From Mesorhizobium_K marinum (GTDB lineage: Bacteria; Pseudomonadota; Alphaproteobacteria; Rhizobiales; Rhizobiaceae): DNA of 64,000 nt. The stretch lies in assembly GCF_040813715.1 (NCBI RefSeq), contig NZ_JBFOCH010000006.1; one strand, 5' to 3'. The notes under the pieces are model-generated. The model was not told the DNA's origin, did no database searches, and was given only the letters and a program-made list of their open reading frames with translations. The position numbers and the translations under genes are program-made. Shown here one piece after another: positions 48,121-57,806 of this stretch; positions within the stretch are counted from its first letter, which is position 1, and each line of letters starts with the position of its first letter.

Positions 48121-48284
48121 CTGTCTATCGCCGAAAGGCTCTGACGGAGACAACCAGCTTGACCACGAGCGTGCGCTTCGCGCACATGGCAGTCATTCCC
48201 AGGTCCGACCCATTCGCCAAAACGCGGACGCCACCGATGCCACAGCAACGCTTGTACGCACGCGCGCACAACAGAGACGTTTAA
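47985..48284 (+). pseudogene. IS3-family OrfB, truncated
   Basis: Starts MVGLPAKREAVAHLQAVVGL and matches OrfB to RYRSCRPPET, then runs into unrelated sequence and stops at 48284. The DDE catalytic core is absent. Confidence 0.75.
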
Positions 48285-48429
48285 CGCTGGATCGCGCACC
48301 ATTCAGCCCAAGCCGAGCGAGCCAAAAGGCATCGGTGATACCGCCTATCCTAGTGAAATATGCAAAGCAGCCGGCACAGGTCCCCTGGGACAAACAGCCG
48401 CGCAGCAGGCTTACGTACGTGGGAAGAAG

Positions 48430-48461
48430 GGCTCGGGCCCGCTGAGCGCTAGGCCCGAACC
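48430..48461 (-). terminator. Terminator-like hairpin after the SBP gene
   Basis: GGCTCGGGCC (48430-48439) and GGCCCGAACC (48452-48461) pair with one G-U across a 12-nt loop, 16 bp after the SBP stop on the minus strand, followed by a pyrimidine-rich CTTCTTCCC. It probably ends the ALDH/importer operon. The stretch 48121-48429 shows only debris. Confidence 0.55.
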
Positions 48462-48476
48462 GTGCTTGACGCCGCG

Positions 48477-49436
48477 CTAGAACTTGCTGTTTTCGTCGTA
48501 GAATTTGATCGCATTGTCCATGGTAATGATCGGCGACGGCAGCGCGGTCTCCTTCTCCGGCGCGCCCCCGGCGACGATCGCCATGGCGCGGTTGAAGCCG
48601 GCGCGGCCGATCTGGTCGGAGGAGTTGCGGCCGGTCGCGCCGTAGTTCGAGCCTTCCCGCATGATCTCCTTCAGCGTGCCCATCTCGCCGTCGACCGAGG
48701 TGATGAAGATCTGCTCGGCCTTGCCAGCGTCGGCGATGGCCTTCTGCGCGCCGAGGCACATGGAGTCGTTCTCGCAGAAGACGGCGTTGAGATCGTCATT
48801 CTTGGAGAGCATGTCCTCCATCTGGGTGAAGCCGCCGTCGGCGCTCCACTCGCCCCAGCCCGGTGCGACGACCGCTTCGATGCCGGTGCTCCGGAACTTC
48901 GACTGCACGCCTTCCGAGCGGTTGGAGCCGATCGTGTTGTCGGCCGGACCGCCGCGGATAACCGCCACCTTGCCCTTGCCGTCCAGGCGCTTGACGATGT
49001 AGTCGCCGATGCCCTCGCCTATGGCGCGGTTGTCAGGGCCGACCCAGGCGGTGAAGTCTCCGCCCTTGAGCATGCGGTCGACCATGACGATCGGCGTACC
49101 GGCCTGGTTGATGGCTTCGAGCGCGGCGGGAGCCGCCTCGATCCAGGCGCCCGAGATGATGAACACGTCGACGTTCTGGTTGAGCAGATCCTCAACATCC
49201 GAAGTCAGCTTGGCGACATCGCCCTTGGCGTCGGTCGACAGCACCTTGACGTTGGAAAAGTGGCTCGCCTCGTCCTTCACGGCGGCGTCCATGCCGACGA
49301 AATAGGCGCAGCAGAGCGACAGGTTCACCATGCCGACCTTGATCTCCTTGTCCTGCGCCGAAGCGGGCACAGCGGCAAGCGCGGTCAGCGCAAGGCCACC
49401 GATCGCCGCGTTTCTCAATTTCCCGATAAGTCTCAT
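48477..49436 (-). CDS. Rbs-type periplasmic sugar-binding protein
   Basis: 319 aa. Signal peptide 1-28 (ends ASA). Type 1 binding fold: EIKVGMVNLSLCCAYF, VEDLLNQNVDVFIISG, IVMVDRMLKGGDF. Unusually it is the last gene of its operon, after ALDH, ATPase and permease. Ligand unknown. Confidence 0.9.
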   Translation of the reverse strand: MRLIGKLRNAAIGGLALTALAAVPASAQDKEIKVGMVNLSLCCAYFVGMDAAVKDEASHFSNVKVLSTDAKGDVAKLTSDVEDLLNQNVDVFIISGAWIEAAPAALEAINQAGTPIVMVDRMLKGGDFTAWVGPDNRAIGEGIGDYIVKRLDGKGKVAVIRGGPADNTIGSNRSEGVQSKFRSTGIEAVVAPGWGEWSADGGFTQMEDMLSKNDDLNAVFCENDSMCLGAQKAIADAGKAEQIFITSVDGEMGTLKEIMREGSNYGATGRNSSDQIGRAGFNRAMAIVAGGAPEKETALPSPIITMDNAIKFYDENSKF

Positions 49437-49475
49437 GTGATCCTCTCCCTTTGATGAGCCGGCCGTGCCGGCGGC

Positions 49476-50438
49476 TTAAGCTTTCTTGCGCCTGGCGAGC
49501 ACCGCCACCAGGATGATCAAGCCCTTCAGAAGCTGCTGGTAGTAGGAGTCGACGTTGAAGAGGTTGAGCACATTGTCGACGACGGCGAGCGCGAGCACGC
49601 CGCCGAGCACGCCGACCGCAGTCCCTCCCCCTCCTCCGAGCAGGCCGCCGCCGATCACCACCGCTGCGATGGCGTCGAGCTCGTAGCCGATGCCGACGCT
49701 CGGCTGCGCGATGCCAAGCCGCGACGCCAAGAGCACACCGGCGATCGCCGCGAACAGGCCGCAGGCGACATAGGCGAAGATGAGGTGTTTGTTGACGTCG
49801 ACGCCGGCGAGCCGCACCGCTTCCTTGTTGACGCCGAGCGCGAAGGCGGCACGGCCCGAGACGGTGTGGTTCAGATAGAACCAGACACTGGGTGCGGCGA
49901 GTGCGAAGATGATGAAGTTGACCGGGATCGGCCCGACGAAGGCGCCGCCTATCAGTGCGCGGAACATCTCGTCGACGGGATAGCGCGGCGTGTCGGCGTA
50001 GACATAGGTCAGGCCGCGCAGGCTGCCCATCGTCGCCAGCGTCACTATGAAGGGCTGCAGGTTGAAGCGCGCCGTCAGCCAGCCGTTGAGGAAGCCGACC
50101 GCAGCCCCCATCGCCAGCGCGACCGCGATCGCCGCCGAGAAATGCATGTGTTCCTGCAGGCCGGTGGCGAGCAGGCCGGCGAGCGCCAACACCGAGCCGA
50201 CCGAAAGGTCGATGCCGCCCGTGCGGATCACCATCAGCATGCCGAGGCTGAGGAAACCGTTGGTGACGAGCTGGCGCGAGATATTGACGAGGTTGCGCTG
50301 CGTCAGGAACGCCTCCGACGCCACCGCCGCGAAGACGATGAGCAGCAGGATCGCAGCGACGAAAAGCAGATCGGCGCGGCTGAAGCGCTGCAGCAAGGCA
50401 GGTTGCGGATGGGCGGACACTGTCGCGATCTCGGTCAA
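49476..50438 (-). CDS. Rbs-type sugar ABC permease
   Basis: 320 aa, multi-TM, with RTGGIDLSVGSVLALAG and GRAAFALGVNKEAVRLAGVDV CUT2 motifs. The start overlaps the ATPase stop by 4 bp (ATGA). Confidence 0.92.
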   Translation of the reverse strand: MTEIATVSAHPQPALLQRFSRADLLFVAAILLLIVFAAVASEAFLTQRNLVNISRQLVTNGFLSLGMLMVIRTGGIDLSVGSVLALAGLLATGLQEHMHFSAAIAVALAMGAAVGFLNGWLTARFNLQPFIVTLATMGSLRGLTYVYADTPRYPVDEMFRALIGGAFVGPIPVNFIIFALAAPSVWFYLNHTVSGRAAFALGVNKEAVRLAGVDVNKHLIFAYVACGLFAAIAGVLLASRLGIAQPSVGIGYELDAIAAVVIGGGLLGGGGGTAVGVLGGVLALAVVDNVLNLFNVDSYYQQLLKGLIILVAVLARRKKA

Positions 50439-51958
50439 TGGAGCCGCTCCGGTCTCGCCTCGCCGGCTTCGATGCCCGCCGCATGGGCGAACACCGTTTC
50501 AGGCTGGAAGTTCTTCGGCAGGAGTTCGGCGACGATCCGCCCGTCGCGCACGACGAGCAGCCGGTCGGCCATGCCAAGCACCTCGGGCATCTCGGAGGAG
50601 ATCATCAGCACTGCGACGCCGCTGTCTGCGAGGTCACGGATCATCTGGTAGATCTCGACCTTCGTGGCGATGTCGACGCCGCGCGTCGGCTCGTCGAAGA
50701 TGAAGAGCTGGATGTTCTCGACCAGCAGCCACTTGGCGAGCACCACCTTCTGCTGGTTGCCGCCGGACAGCTGGCGCACCGGCTGGGCCGGGTCGGCGAG
50801 CTTGATCGACAGTTCGCGTATCTTCTCGCCAACGAGCTGGCGCCGCCTCGCTCCATCGATGATGCCGTTCGGCGCATAGCGCGAAAAGCTCGCCAGCCCG
50901 GCATTGTCGATGACGCTGGCGTCAAGCGCCAGCCCGTCGCCCTTGCGGTCCTCGGTGATCATCGCAACATGCCCCCGCACTGCTTCTGATGGTGTCGCAA
51001 AACCTGCGTCCTTCCCCGAAAGGCGCACCGTGCCGCTTTTTGCAGGCGTCGCGCCGAAGATCGCCTTGGCAATCTCGGTGCGGCCGCTGCCGACCAGCCC
51101 GAACATGCCGACGATCTCGCCGGCGCGAACCTCGAAGCTGACGTCGTCAAAGACGTCGCCCAACGTGAGCTTTTCCACTTCGAGCACCGGTCTGCTGGCT
51201 TCGCCCTTGCGCTTCGGAAAGATCGCCGACAGAGGCCGACCCACCATGGTGTTGATCAGGCGCTCCTGGCCGAGTTCGACGACCTCGCCGGAAAGCACGC
51301 TGCGCCCATCCTTAAGCACGACGATCTCGTCGGCGATGGCGTAGACCTCCTCCAACCGGTGAGAGATGTAGATCACCGTCGTCCCGTTGGCGGCGAGGCT
51401 GCGCACCTTGTCGAACAGCTTTGACGCCTCGGCGGCCGAGATGACGGCGGTCGGTTCGTCGAGGATGAGAATCTTCGGCTCAGCAACCAGCGCCTTGGCG
51501 ATCTCGACGATCTGCTGGCGCGCAACGCTGAGCGAGCCGACCAGCGCCGTCGGATCGATCTCCGGGAAACCGAAATCGGCAAGCACGCGCGCGGCGATGC
51601 GATTCGCCTCCGGCCAATCGACCACGAAGGAGAGGCCGCGAGTCGGCATGCGGCCGAGCAGCATGTTTTCGGCGACGGAGAGATGCGGCAGCAGCGAGAA
51701 TTCCTGGTAGACAGTGCGGATGCCGAGCGCCATCGCGTCGGAAGGTCCGCCAATCGCCACCGGTTTGCCGTCGAGCAGGATCTCGCCGGCATCGGGCTTC
51801 GTCGCGCCGGAGAGCATCTTCATCAACGTTGACTTGCCGGCGCCGTTCTCGCCGCAAAGCGCCAGCACCCTGCCCGCCGCGACCTCGAAGGAGATGTCGC
51901 GCACGGCCGGGTTGCCGTCGTAGCCCTTGGCGATATGGCTGACCGCGAGATGGGGCAT
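50435..51958 (-). CDS. Rbs-type sugar ABC ATPase (two NBDs)
   Basis: 507 aa. NBD1: GENGAGKST, SLSVARQQIVEIAKAL, LILDEPTAVIS. NBD2: GLVGSGRTEIAKAI, LSGGNQQKVVLAKWL, FIFDEPTRGVD. The start overlaps the ALDH stop by one base (TGATG), coupling enzyme and importer synthesis. Confidence 0.93.
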   Translation of the reverse strand: MPHLAVSHIAKGYDGNPAVRDISFEVAAGRVLALCGENGAGKSTLMKMLSGATKPDAGEILLDGKPVAIGGPSDAMALGIRTVYQEFSLLPHLSVAENMLLGRMPTRGLSFVVDWPEANRIAARVLADFGFPEIDPTALVGSLSVARQQIVEIAKALVAEPKILILDEPTAVISAAEASKLFDKVRSLAANGTTVIYISHRLEEVYAIADEIVVLKDGRSVLSGEVVELGQERLINTMVGRPLSAIFPKRKGEASRPVLEVEKLTLGDVFDDVSFEVRAGEIVGMFGLVGSGRTEIAKAIFGATPAKSGTVRLSGKDAGFATPSEAVRGHVAMITEDRKGDGLALDASVIDNAGLASFSRYAPNGIIDGARRRQLVGEKIRELSIKLADPAQPVRQLSGGNQQKVVLAKWLLVENIQLFIFDEPTRGVDIATKVEIYQMIRDLADSGVAVLMISSEMPEVLGMADRLLVVRDGRIVAELLPKNFQPETVFAHAAGIEAGEARPERLH

Positions 51959-53400
51959 CAGGCGGCAGCTCCGAACACTTCGTGCAGCAAGAGTGTCTTC
52001 TCCTTGCTCATCTCGTGCAACGTGTCGTGAATGCCCTCGCGGGCATTGCCACTGTCCTTGTTGCCACCAAAAGGCAGTGTTTCGACGCGCACCGCGGTTG
52101 TGTGGTTGACCACCACAGTGCCAACGTCGAGCGCCTCATAGGCGCGCATCACCTTGCGCAGATCATGCGTGAAGATCGCGGCCTGCAGCCCGAACGGGCT
52201 GTCGTTGGCGAGTGCCAGCGCATCCTCGAAGCGTTCATAAGGAATGAGCGGCAGCACCGGTCCGAAGGTCTCGTCGGCGAAGGCCGCCGTGCCTGAAGCG
52301 ATGCCGGTGAGTATGGTCGGCTCGAAGAAATTGTCGCGCCTGACACCACCGGTGACGACCTTGGCGCCGTCGGCCACCGCCTGGCGCACCTGCGCCTCGA
52401 CGCGTTCGGCGCCGCGCAGATTGATCAGCGGCCCGACATCTGTCGAAGGATCCATCGGATCGCCGACCTTCAGCTTGCTGGTCTTCGTCGCTACAGCGTC
52501 GAGCAGCTTCTGGTAGATTGGCTTTTCGACCAGCACGCGCTTCACCGCGCAGCAGATCTGGCCGTTGCCGGAGGTGAAGCGGCCAGCGATGAGCGCAGCC
52601 GCCGTCGCCTCTATATCGGCGTCGCCGCAGACGATTGTCGCGTCGTTGCCGCCGAGCTCGAGATGCACCTTCTTTAGCGTCGCTGCTGCAACTTCGAGGA
52701 TGCGTTTGCCGGCAGCCGTCGAGCCGGTCATGGCGATCATCTGCACGCCCTCGGCGCGGACCAGCGCCTCGCCGACATCGCGTCCTCCGGTGAGAAGCTG
52801 ATGCGCGCCGGGCGGCAGTCCGGCCTCCTCCAGATAGCGGCTGACTTCGATGATGGCGAGCGGGCAGTCTTCAGGCGCCTTGGTGATGACCGCGTTGCCA
52901 GCCGCGAGCCCACCCGCCACCTTGTGGCTCCAGAGCTCGACCGGATAGTTGAATGGCACTATTGCCGCGACGACGCCGAGCGGCTCGCGCGTCGTGATCG
53001 CCAGCGACTTCTCGCGGCCGGGGATGGAGTTCAGCGGCACCGAACGACCGAAGATACGCTTTGCCTCCTCCGCGTAGCCGCGGAAGATGCGCGCGGCGAC
53101 GCCGACCTCGCTGGTCGTTTCGCCGATGCGCTTGCCGTTTTCACGGCAGAGCAACGTGCCGAGCTCGGCCTGGTTTTCCTCGATGCGCCGGGCGACGGCT
53201 TCGAGAATCTCGTAGCGCTGCCAGGCTGGCATGGCGCACATTGCCGCCTTGCCGCGCTGTGCGGCGGCAACGGCGCGCTCTACGTCTGCGACGGTGGCGC
53301 GGGGCACAGTGTCAATCTGACCATTGGTGGCCGGATTGAGCACGAGATCGACCTGTCCGTCAGACGCACCCGTCCAGCTGCCGTCGATCAGCATGTCCAT
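51958..53400 (-). CDS. NAD(P)-dependent aldehyde dehydrogenase
   Basis: 480 aa from ATG 53400 (GGAGGA 6-10 nt upstream). ALDH fold: NYPVELW, TGSTAAGKRI, catalytic Glu in LELGGNDATI, catalytic Cys in NGQICCAVKR, and FADETFGPVLPL. First gene of the operon, divergent from the IclR regulator. It probably oxidises the aldehyde formed from the imported compound; the substrate cannot be read from sequence. Confidence 0.92.
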   Translation of the reverse strand: MDMLIDGSWTGASDGQVDLVLNPATNGQIDTVPRATVADVERAVAAAQRGKAAMCAMPAWQRYEILEAVARRIEENQAELGTLLCRENGKRIGETTSEVGVAARIFRGYAEEAKRIFGRSVPLNSIPGREKSLAITTREPLGVVAAIVPFNYPVELWSHKVAGGLAAGNAVITKAPEDCPLAIIEVSRYLEEAGLPPGAHQLLTGGRDVGEALVRAEGVQMIAMTGSTAAGKRILEVAAATLKKVHLELGGNDATIVCGDADIEATAAALIAGRFTSGNGQICCAVKRVLVEKPIYQKLLDAVATKTSKLKVGDPMDPSTDVGPLINLRGAERVEAQVRQAVADGAKVVTGGVRRDNFFEPTILTGIASGTAAFADETFGPVLPLIPYERFEDALALANDSPFGLQAAIFTHDLRKVMRAYEALDVGTVVVNHTTAVRVETLPFGGNKDSGNAREGIHDTLHEMSKEKTLLLHEVFGAAA

Positions 53401-53546
53401 AAAAATTCCTCCCATCGACGCGCGGTCAAGCCACGTATCGTTAGAAAGCAGGGGTAATTCAAGAATAGAATTACGTCAACGATATGTGATCTTGTCTGGA
53501 GATTTTGGTCTGTGTATACGAATATTGAACAAATGGATTCGGCTGA

Positions 53547-54317
53547 ATGAGCGATCTGGACACCAACATAAGTGCCACCGCCCTTAAGGCGCTGAACGTA
53601 CTCGATTTTGTTGGAGAGCAACGACGGCCTGTCACCGTCGCGGACGTCGCAACGGGCATTGACGCCGATCGCGCCACAGCCTACCGCATGCTTATGACGC
53701 TGGTTCAGTCGGGCTATGTACAAAAGGCAGCCGACGCAAAACACTACAGATTGACATTCAAGGTGCTGTCGCTCGCCCGCCATCTGGTCGGCGAAGACGA
53801 GCGCGCCGGCCGCATCCTCAGCTGCCTGCGCGCCATCTCCGACGAAACCGGCGAAACTGTTCACTACTCGGTACTCGAACGTGATGCGGCTGTGCTTGTT
53901 TACCGCGCAAAAGGTACGCAACGCGTTGCCGTCGACTTCCAGATTGGCGACCGCTCGCCGCTTCATTGCAGTTCGATTGGCAAGGTGCTTCTCGCGTTTA
54001 GGGACGTGCGCATTACCGAGGCGATCATCGCTGCCGGGCTGGCCAAGGTTGCGCCCAACACCATAACCGATCCGGACGAATTGCGCCGTTCCCTCGCCCG
54101 CGTCCGAGCCGACGGCTACGCCTACGACGACCTCGAATTCGCGCCCGACATGCGTTGCGTCGCACTGCCCGTTTTCGAGAATGGCGGCGAGGTGCCAGGC
54201 GGTATCGCCATCTCCGGCCCTGCAAGCCGCTTCGATCTCGACAAGCTCGCTGTGCTGCGCGTCGTCGTCCAGCGTCACGCGGCGAATCTCTCGCGCGAAC
54301 TTGGCGGGATTCTCTAA
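53547..54317 (+). CDS. IclR-family transcriptional regulator
   Basis: 256 aa. N-terminal wHTH (about 8-65; ALNVLDFVGEQRRPVTVADVATGIDADRATAYRML), then the IclR effector domain (about 80-250; LHCSSIGKVLLA, GYAYDDLEFAPDMRCVALPVF). It is divergent from the ALDH/importer operon, which it probably controls. The 146-bp gap upstream is AT-rich. Confidence 0.9.
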   Translation: MSDLDTNISATALKALNVLDFVGEQRRPVTVADVATGIDADRATAYRMLMTLVQSGYVQKAADAKHYRLTFKVLSLARHLVGEDERAGRILSCLRAISDETGETVHYSVLERDAAVLVYRAKGTQRVAVDFQIGDRSPLHCSSIGKVLLAFRDVRITEAIIAAGLAKVAPNTITDPDELRRSLARVRADGYAYDDLEFAPDMRCVALPVFENGGEVPGGIAISGPASRFDLDKLAVLRVVVQRHAANLSRELGGIL

Positions 54318-54337
54318 TTCCGCCTGGCACACCGATG

Positions 54338-55435
54338 TCACCTGCCGCTTCCAATTCGTTCGCCGTTGCCGTCGAACAGATGCGACTGGCCGGGATCGAA
54401 GAGGAGATCTATCTCCTGTCCCTTGGCGAAATCTGTCTTGCCGCGCTGCTCCAAGGTCAGCAGCTGATCCAGCCCGTCGACCTGGACGTAAAGCAGGCTG
54501 GAGCCCCCGAGATGCTCGACCACGACGATCCTCCCGGGAACGGCGAGGTCGTCGCCGGGTCCGGCGATCGATATCGCGTCCGGACGAACGCCCAGTTCCA
54601 CCTCCGATCCGTCCGCGACCGGAACGCCCTCGCCGAGCCTCAGCACCGCCCTGCCGGAAGCGGCGATCGCCAGGGTGGTGCCCGCCTGCGAAGGCCCGGC
54701 GAGCGTCGGGATGAAGTTCATCCTGGGCTGTCCGAGGAAGCCGGCGACGAAACGGTTGGCCGGTCTTTCGTAGAGTTCCAGCGGCGAGCCCTGCTGTTCG
54801 ATCTTGCCCCGGTTGAGGATGACGATGCGGTCGGCGAGCGTCATCGCCTCGACCTGGTCGTGGGTGACGTAGATCATGGTGGTCCGGAGCCGCTCGTGAA
54901 GCCGGGCAATCTCGACGCGCATCTGCGCCCTGAGGCCGGCGTCAAGATTCGAGAGTGGCTCGTCGAACAGGAAGACGTCCGGCTGGCGCACGATGGCGCG
55001 GCCGATGGCGACGCGCTGGCGCTGGCCGCCGGAAAGCTCCCTAGGCTTGCGGCCGAGCAGTTCCTCGATCTGCAGCACGCCGGCCGCTTCCGCGACCTTG
55101 CGGTCGATCTCGGCCTTGTCGGTGCCGAGCATCTTGAGCGCAAAGCCCATGTTCTCGGCCACCGTCATGTGCGGGTAAAGCGCATAGGACTGGAAGACCA
55201 TGGCGATGCCGCGGTCGGCGGCGGCCACCGCGTTCATCGGCTTGCCGCCGATCATGAGTTCGCCGGAGGTGATCTCCTCCAGTCCTGCGATCATGCGCAG
55301 CAGGGTGGACTTGCCGCAGCCTGAGGGGCCGACGAAGACGACGAGTTCGCGGTCCTCGATGGTCAGCGAGACGTCGCGGACGGCCTCCACCCGGCCGAAG
55401 GACTTGGCGACATTCTTGAGTTCTACGGAAGCCAA
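54338..55435 (-). CDS. CUT1-type sugar ABC transporter ATPase (UgpC/MalK-like)
   Basis: 365 aa from TTG 55435, with GAGG upstream. GPSGCGKST, LSGGQRQRVAIGRAI, FLFDEPLSNLDA and a C-terminal TOBE domain. Last gene of the operon SBP, permease, permease, RidA, ATPase. The N-terminal 111 bp are written twice around N55445. Confidence 0.92.
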   Translation of the reverse strand: MASVELKNVAKSFGRVEAVRDVSLTIEDRELVVFVGPSGCGKSTLLRMIAGLEEITSGELMIGGKPMNAVAAADRGIAMVFQSYALYPHMTVAENMGFALKMLGTDKAEIDRKVAEAAGVLQIEELLGRKPRELSGGQRQRVAIGRAIVRQPDVFLFDEPLSNLDAGLRAQMRVEIARLHERLRTTMIYVTHDQVEAMTLADRIVILNRGKIEQQGSPLELYERPANRFVAGFLGQPRMNFIPTLAGPSQAGTTLAIAASGRAVLRLGEGVPVADGSEVELGVRPDAISIAGPGDDLAVPGRIVVVEHLGGSSLLYVQVDGLDQLLTLEQRGKTDFAKGQEIDLLFDPGQSHLFDGNGERIGSGR

Positions 55436-55556
55436 TACCTCAATNGAAGACGACGAGTTCGCGGTCCTCGATGGTCAGCGAGACGTCGCGGACGGCCTCC
55501 ACCCGGCCGAAGGACTTGGCGACATTCTTGAGTTCTACGGAAGCCAATACCTCAAT
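55334..55556. repeat. Assembly join at N55445 (111 bp written twice)
   Basis: Bases 55334-55444 recur at 55446-55556, duplicating the ATPase start and the spacer to the RidA gene. Confidence 0.9.
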
Positions 55557-55959
55557 CCTTCGACTTGACGGCCCACATCTCGACCTCGACCAGGAAACCC
55601 GGCAGCAGCACCGCCTGCACCGCCGTGCGGACCGGCAGCGGCTCGGCCATCATCTCCTCATAGACGGCGTTGAAGCGGGCCCATTGGGCGAGATCGGTGA
55701 GATAGATGTTGACCTTGAAGACGTCGCCCAGCGTGCAATCGGCGCTGGCCAGTTGCGCGGCGCAATTTTCCAGGGTGGCGCGGGTCTGCTCCTCGATCGT
55801 GCCGCCGACGACCCCGCCGTCCATGTCGACAGCGACCTGCCCCGAGATCACGACGAGCCGGGTGGCGTCGACCTCGAGCACCGGCGAATAGGGCCCGGCG
55901 GTGGCATGCTGCCTGGCGCCCTTGGGGCGCGCCTTCAGCGGATGGTGGGTGTCTGCCAT
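55552..55959 (-). CDS. RidA/YjgF family imine deaminase-like protein
   Basis: 135 aa. Conserved Arg in LPVRTAVQ and Glu in VEVEMWAV are kept, as in active RidA enzymes that hydrolyse reactive enamines/imines. It is inserted between the MalG-like permease and the ATPase. Its presence suggests that catabolism of the imported compound passes through an amine or imine intermediate. Confidence 0.87.
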   Translation of the reverse strand: MADTHHPLKARPKGARQHATAGPYSPVLEVDATRLVVISGQVAVDMDGGVVGGTIEEQTRATLENCAAQLASADCTLGDVFKVNIYLTDLAQWARFNAVYEEMMAEPLPVRTAVQAVLLPGFLVEVEMWAVKSKD

Positions 55960-55962
55960 GTC

Positions 55963-56850
55963 CTATCCCTTGACTGCGCCGCTGAGCAGGCCTTCGACCA
56001 CGAAGCGCCAGACGAAGACGACCAGCACCAGCGTCGGCACGATGGCGATGAAGATCGCCGTGTTGAGCAGGCTCCACGAAACGTCGGTGTTGCGCGCAAG
56101 CGCCGCCATCACGACCGAGACCGGGCGCGTCGCCGCGTCGCCCGAAAGCACCATCGAGAACATGTATTCCGAGTAGGAGAGCATGAAGGCGAAGAGGCCG
56201 GTGGCGCCGACCGACGGCAGCGCCAGCGGCAGCGCGATGCGCCAGAAGGTCTGGAAGCGGCTGCAGTGATCGAGCACCGCCGCCTCGAATATCTCGGCTG
56301 GCATCTTGCGGAAGAAGACCGACAGGATGAGCACGGTGAAGGGCAGCGCCTTGGCCGTGTGGACGAGGATGATGCCGGCCTGCGTGCCGACCAGACCGAG
56401 CGTCTGCAGCATGATGTAGACCGGCGTCACCAGCGCGACCGCCGGCACCAGCGGCGACAGGATGAGGAACATGAAGGTGAGCTTCTTGCCCGGAAAGACG
56501 TAGCGGGCGAAGACATAGGCGGCCGGCGCGCCGATCAGCAGGTTCAGCACCATCGAGGAAAAGGCGATGATGCCGCTGTTGAGCAGGCTTTGCGGGACCT
56601 GCCGGGCGGCGTCGGAGATCATCGCCCGGTTGGCGGTCTCGGCAAGGTAGGAATCCGGCAGCTGGCCGGTGAAGACATAACGGTAGGTCTCGAAATTCAG
56701 GCCCTCGCTGAACAGCGCCTTGCTGCTGTCGAGCAGGATGCGGTCCGGCACCACGCTGCCGATCAGCGAGAGGATGACCGGGCCGCCGGTGAACATCACG
56801 ATGAGCGTGGCGAACAGGAAGGTCAGGAAGGGGTTGAGGCCGCGCTGCAT
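55963..56850 (-). CDS. CUT1-type ABC permease (MalG-like)
   Basis: 295 aa, six TM helices with a large periplasmic loop after TM1. EAA loop KMPAEIFEAAVLDHCSRFQTF with His-Cys replacing the usual Gly-Ala. It starts 4 bp after the MalF-like stop and precedes the RidA gene by 3 bp. Confidence 0.9.
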   Translation of the reverse strand: MQRGLNPFLTFLFATLIVMFTGGPVILSLIGSVVPDRILLDSSKALFSEGLNFETYRYVFTGQLPDSYLAETANRAMISDAARQVPQSLLNSGIIAFSSMVLNLLIGAPAAYVFARYVFPGKKLTFMFLILSPLVPAVALVTPVYIMLQTLGLVGTQAGIILVHTAKALPFTVLILSVFFRKMPAEIFEAAVLDHCSRFQTFWRIALPLALPSVGATGLFAFMLSYSEYMFSMVLSGDAATRPVSVVMAALARNTDVSWSLLNTAIFIAIVPTLVLVVFVWRFVVEGLLSGAVKG

Positions 56851-56854
56851 CCCA

Positions 56855-57730
56855 CTACTCCCCGAACAGGTCCGAAGGAAGGGCGCGTGTGATGGCGACG
56901 ATCAGCACCGCCGAAATAGCGACGACGATGAAGGCGACCGCCGAGCCGCTGCCGAAATCGTACATGGAGAAGCTCTCCCGCCAGATCTGGAAGGACAGCA
57001 GCGTGGTCGCCGTGCCCGGCCCGCCTCCGGTCATGGCGTAGACGAGGTCGTAGCTGGTGAAGGCGGTGAGCGCGTTATAGACGATCAACACGACGATCAT
57101 CGCCTTGATCTCGGGAAAGACAATGTAGCGGAAGCGTTTCAGCGCGCTGCGGCAGTCGATGGCGGCGGCCTCCAGCGTCTCCGAGTTGATTCCCGAAAGC
57201 GCCGCCATGAGCAGCACGACGGCGAACGGAATCTGGGTCCACACATGGGCGACCACGACCGAGAAGAGTGCCAGCCGCGGCGAGGTCAGCCAGGGGATGG
57301 AGCCGTCGATCAGGTGCAGGTCGCGCAGCACGCCGTTGAGCACGCCGAAGCTTGGATGGAACACCCAGATCCAGAGGACCGCACTGATGGCGCCCGGCAG
57401 CACCCACGGCAGCAGGACGATGGAGCGCACGACCTGCGAGCCGAAGAAGCGCCGCTGCAGGAAAAGCGCGATCAGCGTGCCGATGATGACGACCAAGGGG
57501 GCGGCGATCAGCGTGAAGACGAGCGAGTTGCGGAGCGCGTCGTGGAAATAGTTGCTGCTGACCACCCGCTTGTAGTTGTCGAGGCCGACGAAAGGCTCGC
57601 CGGGAAACAGCAGCATCACCGAATGCAGGCTGGTCCAGAACGCATAGGCGACCGGATAAAGGGTCATCAGCGCCACCGGCAGAAGTGCGGGCAGCAGCCA
57701 GAGCGCCGGAAAGTGTTTGATGGTCCACAT
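56855..57730 (-). CDS. CUT1-type ABC permease (MalF-like)
   Basis: 291 aa, six TM helices. EAA loop GINSETLEAAAIDCRSALKRF at about 190-210. The start lies just after the hairpin following the SBP gene, with GGAGGAT at the SBP side. Confidence 0.9.
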   Translation of the reverse strand: MWTIKHFPALWLLPALLPVALMTLYPVAYAFWTSLHSVMLLFPGEPFVGLDNYKRVVSSNYFHDALRNSLVFTLIAAPLVVIIGTLIALFLQRRFFGSQVVRSIVLLPWVLPGAISAVLWIWVFHPSFGVLNGVLRDLHLIDGSIPWLTSPRLALFSVVVAHVWTQIPFAVVLLMAALSGINSETLEAAAIDCRSALKRFRYIVFPEIKAMIVVLIVYNALTAFTSYDLVYAMTGGGPGTATTLLSFQIWRESFSMYDFGSGSAVAFIVVAISAVLIVAITRALPSDLFGE

Positions 57731-57764
57731 GGAGGATCAGCCGAACTCGAAATTCGCAGGAAGC

Positions 57765-57792
57765 GGCGGACGGCGCCTCGACGCCGTCCGCC
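57765..57792 (-). terminator. Perfect 11-bp hairpin between SBP and permease genes
   Basis: GGCGGACGGCG and CGCCGTCCGCC pair perfectly around CCTCGA, 14 bp after the SBP stop. No U-tract; likely differential-expression element. Confidence 0.7.
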
Positions 57793-57806
57793 GGCATTAC
57801 CGGAGC

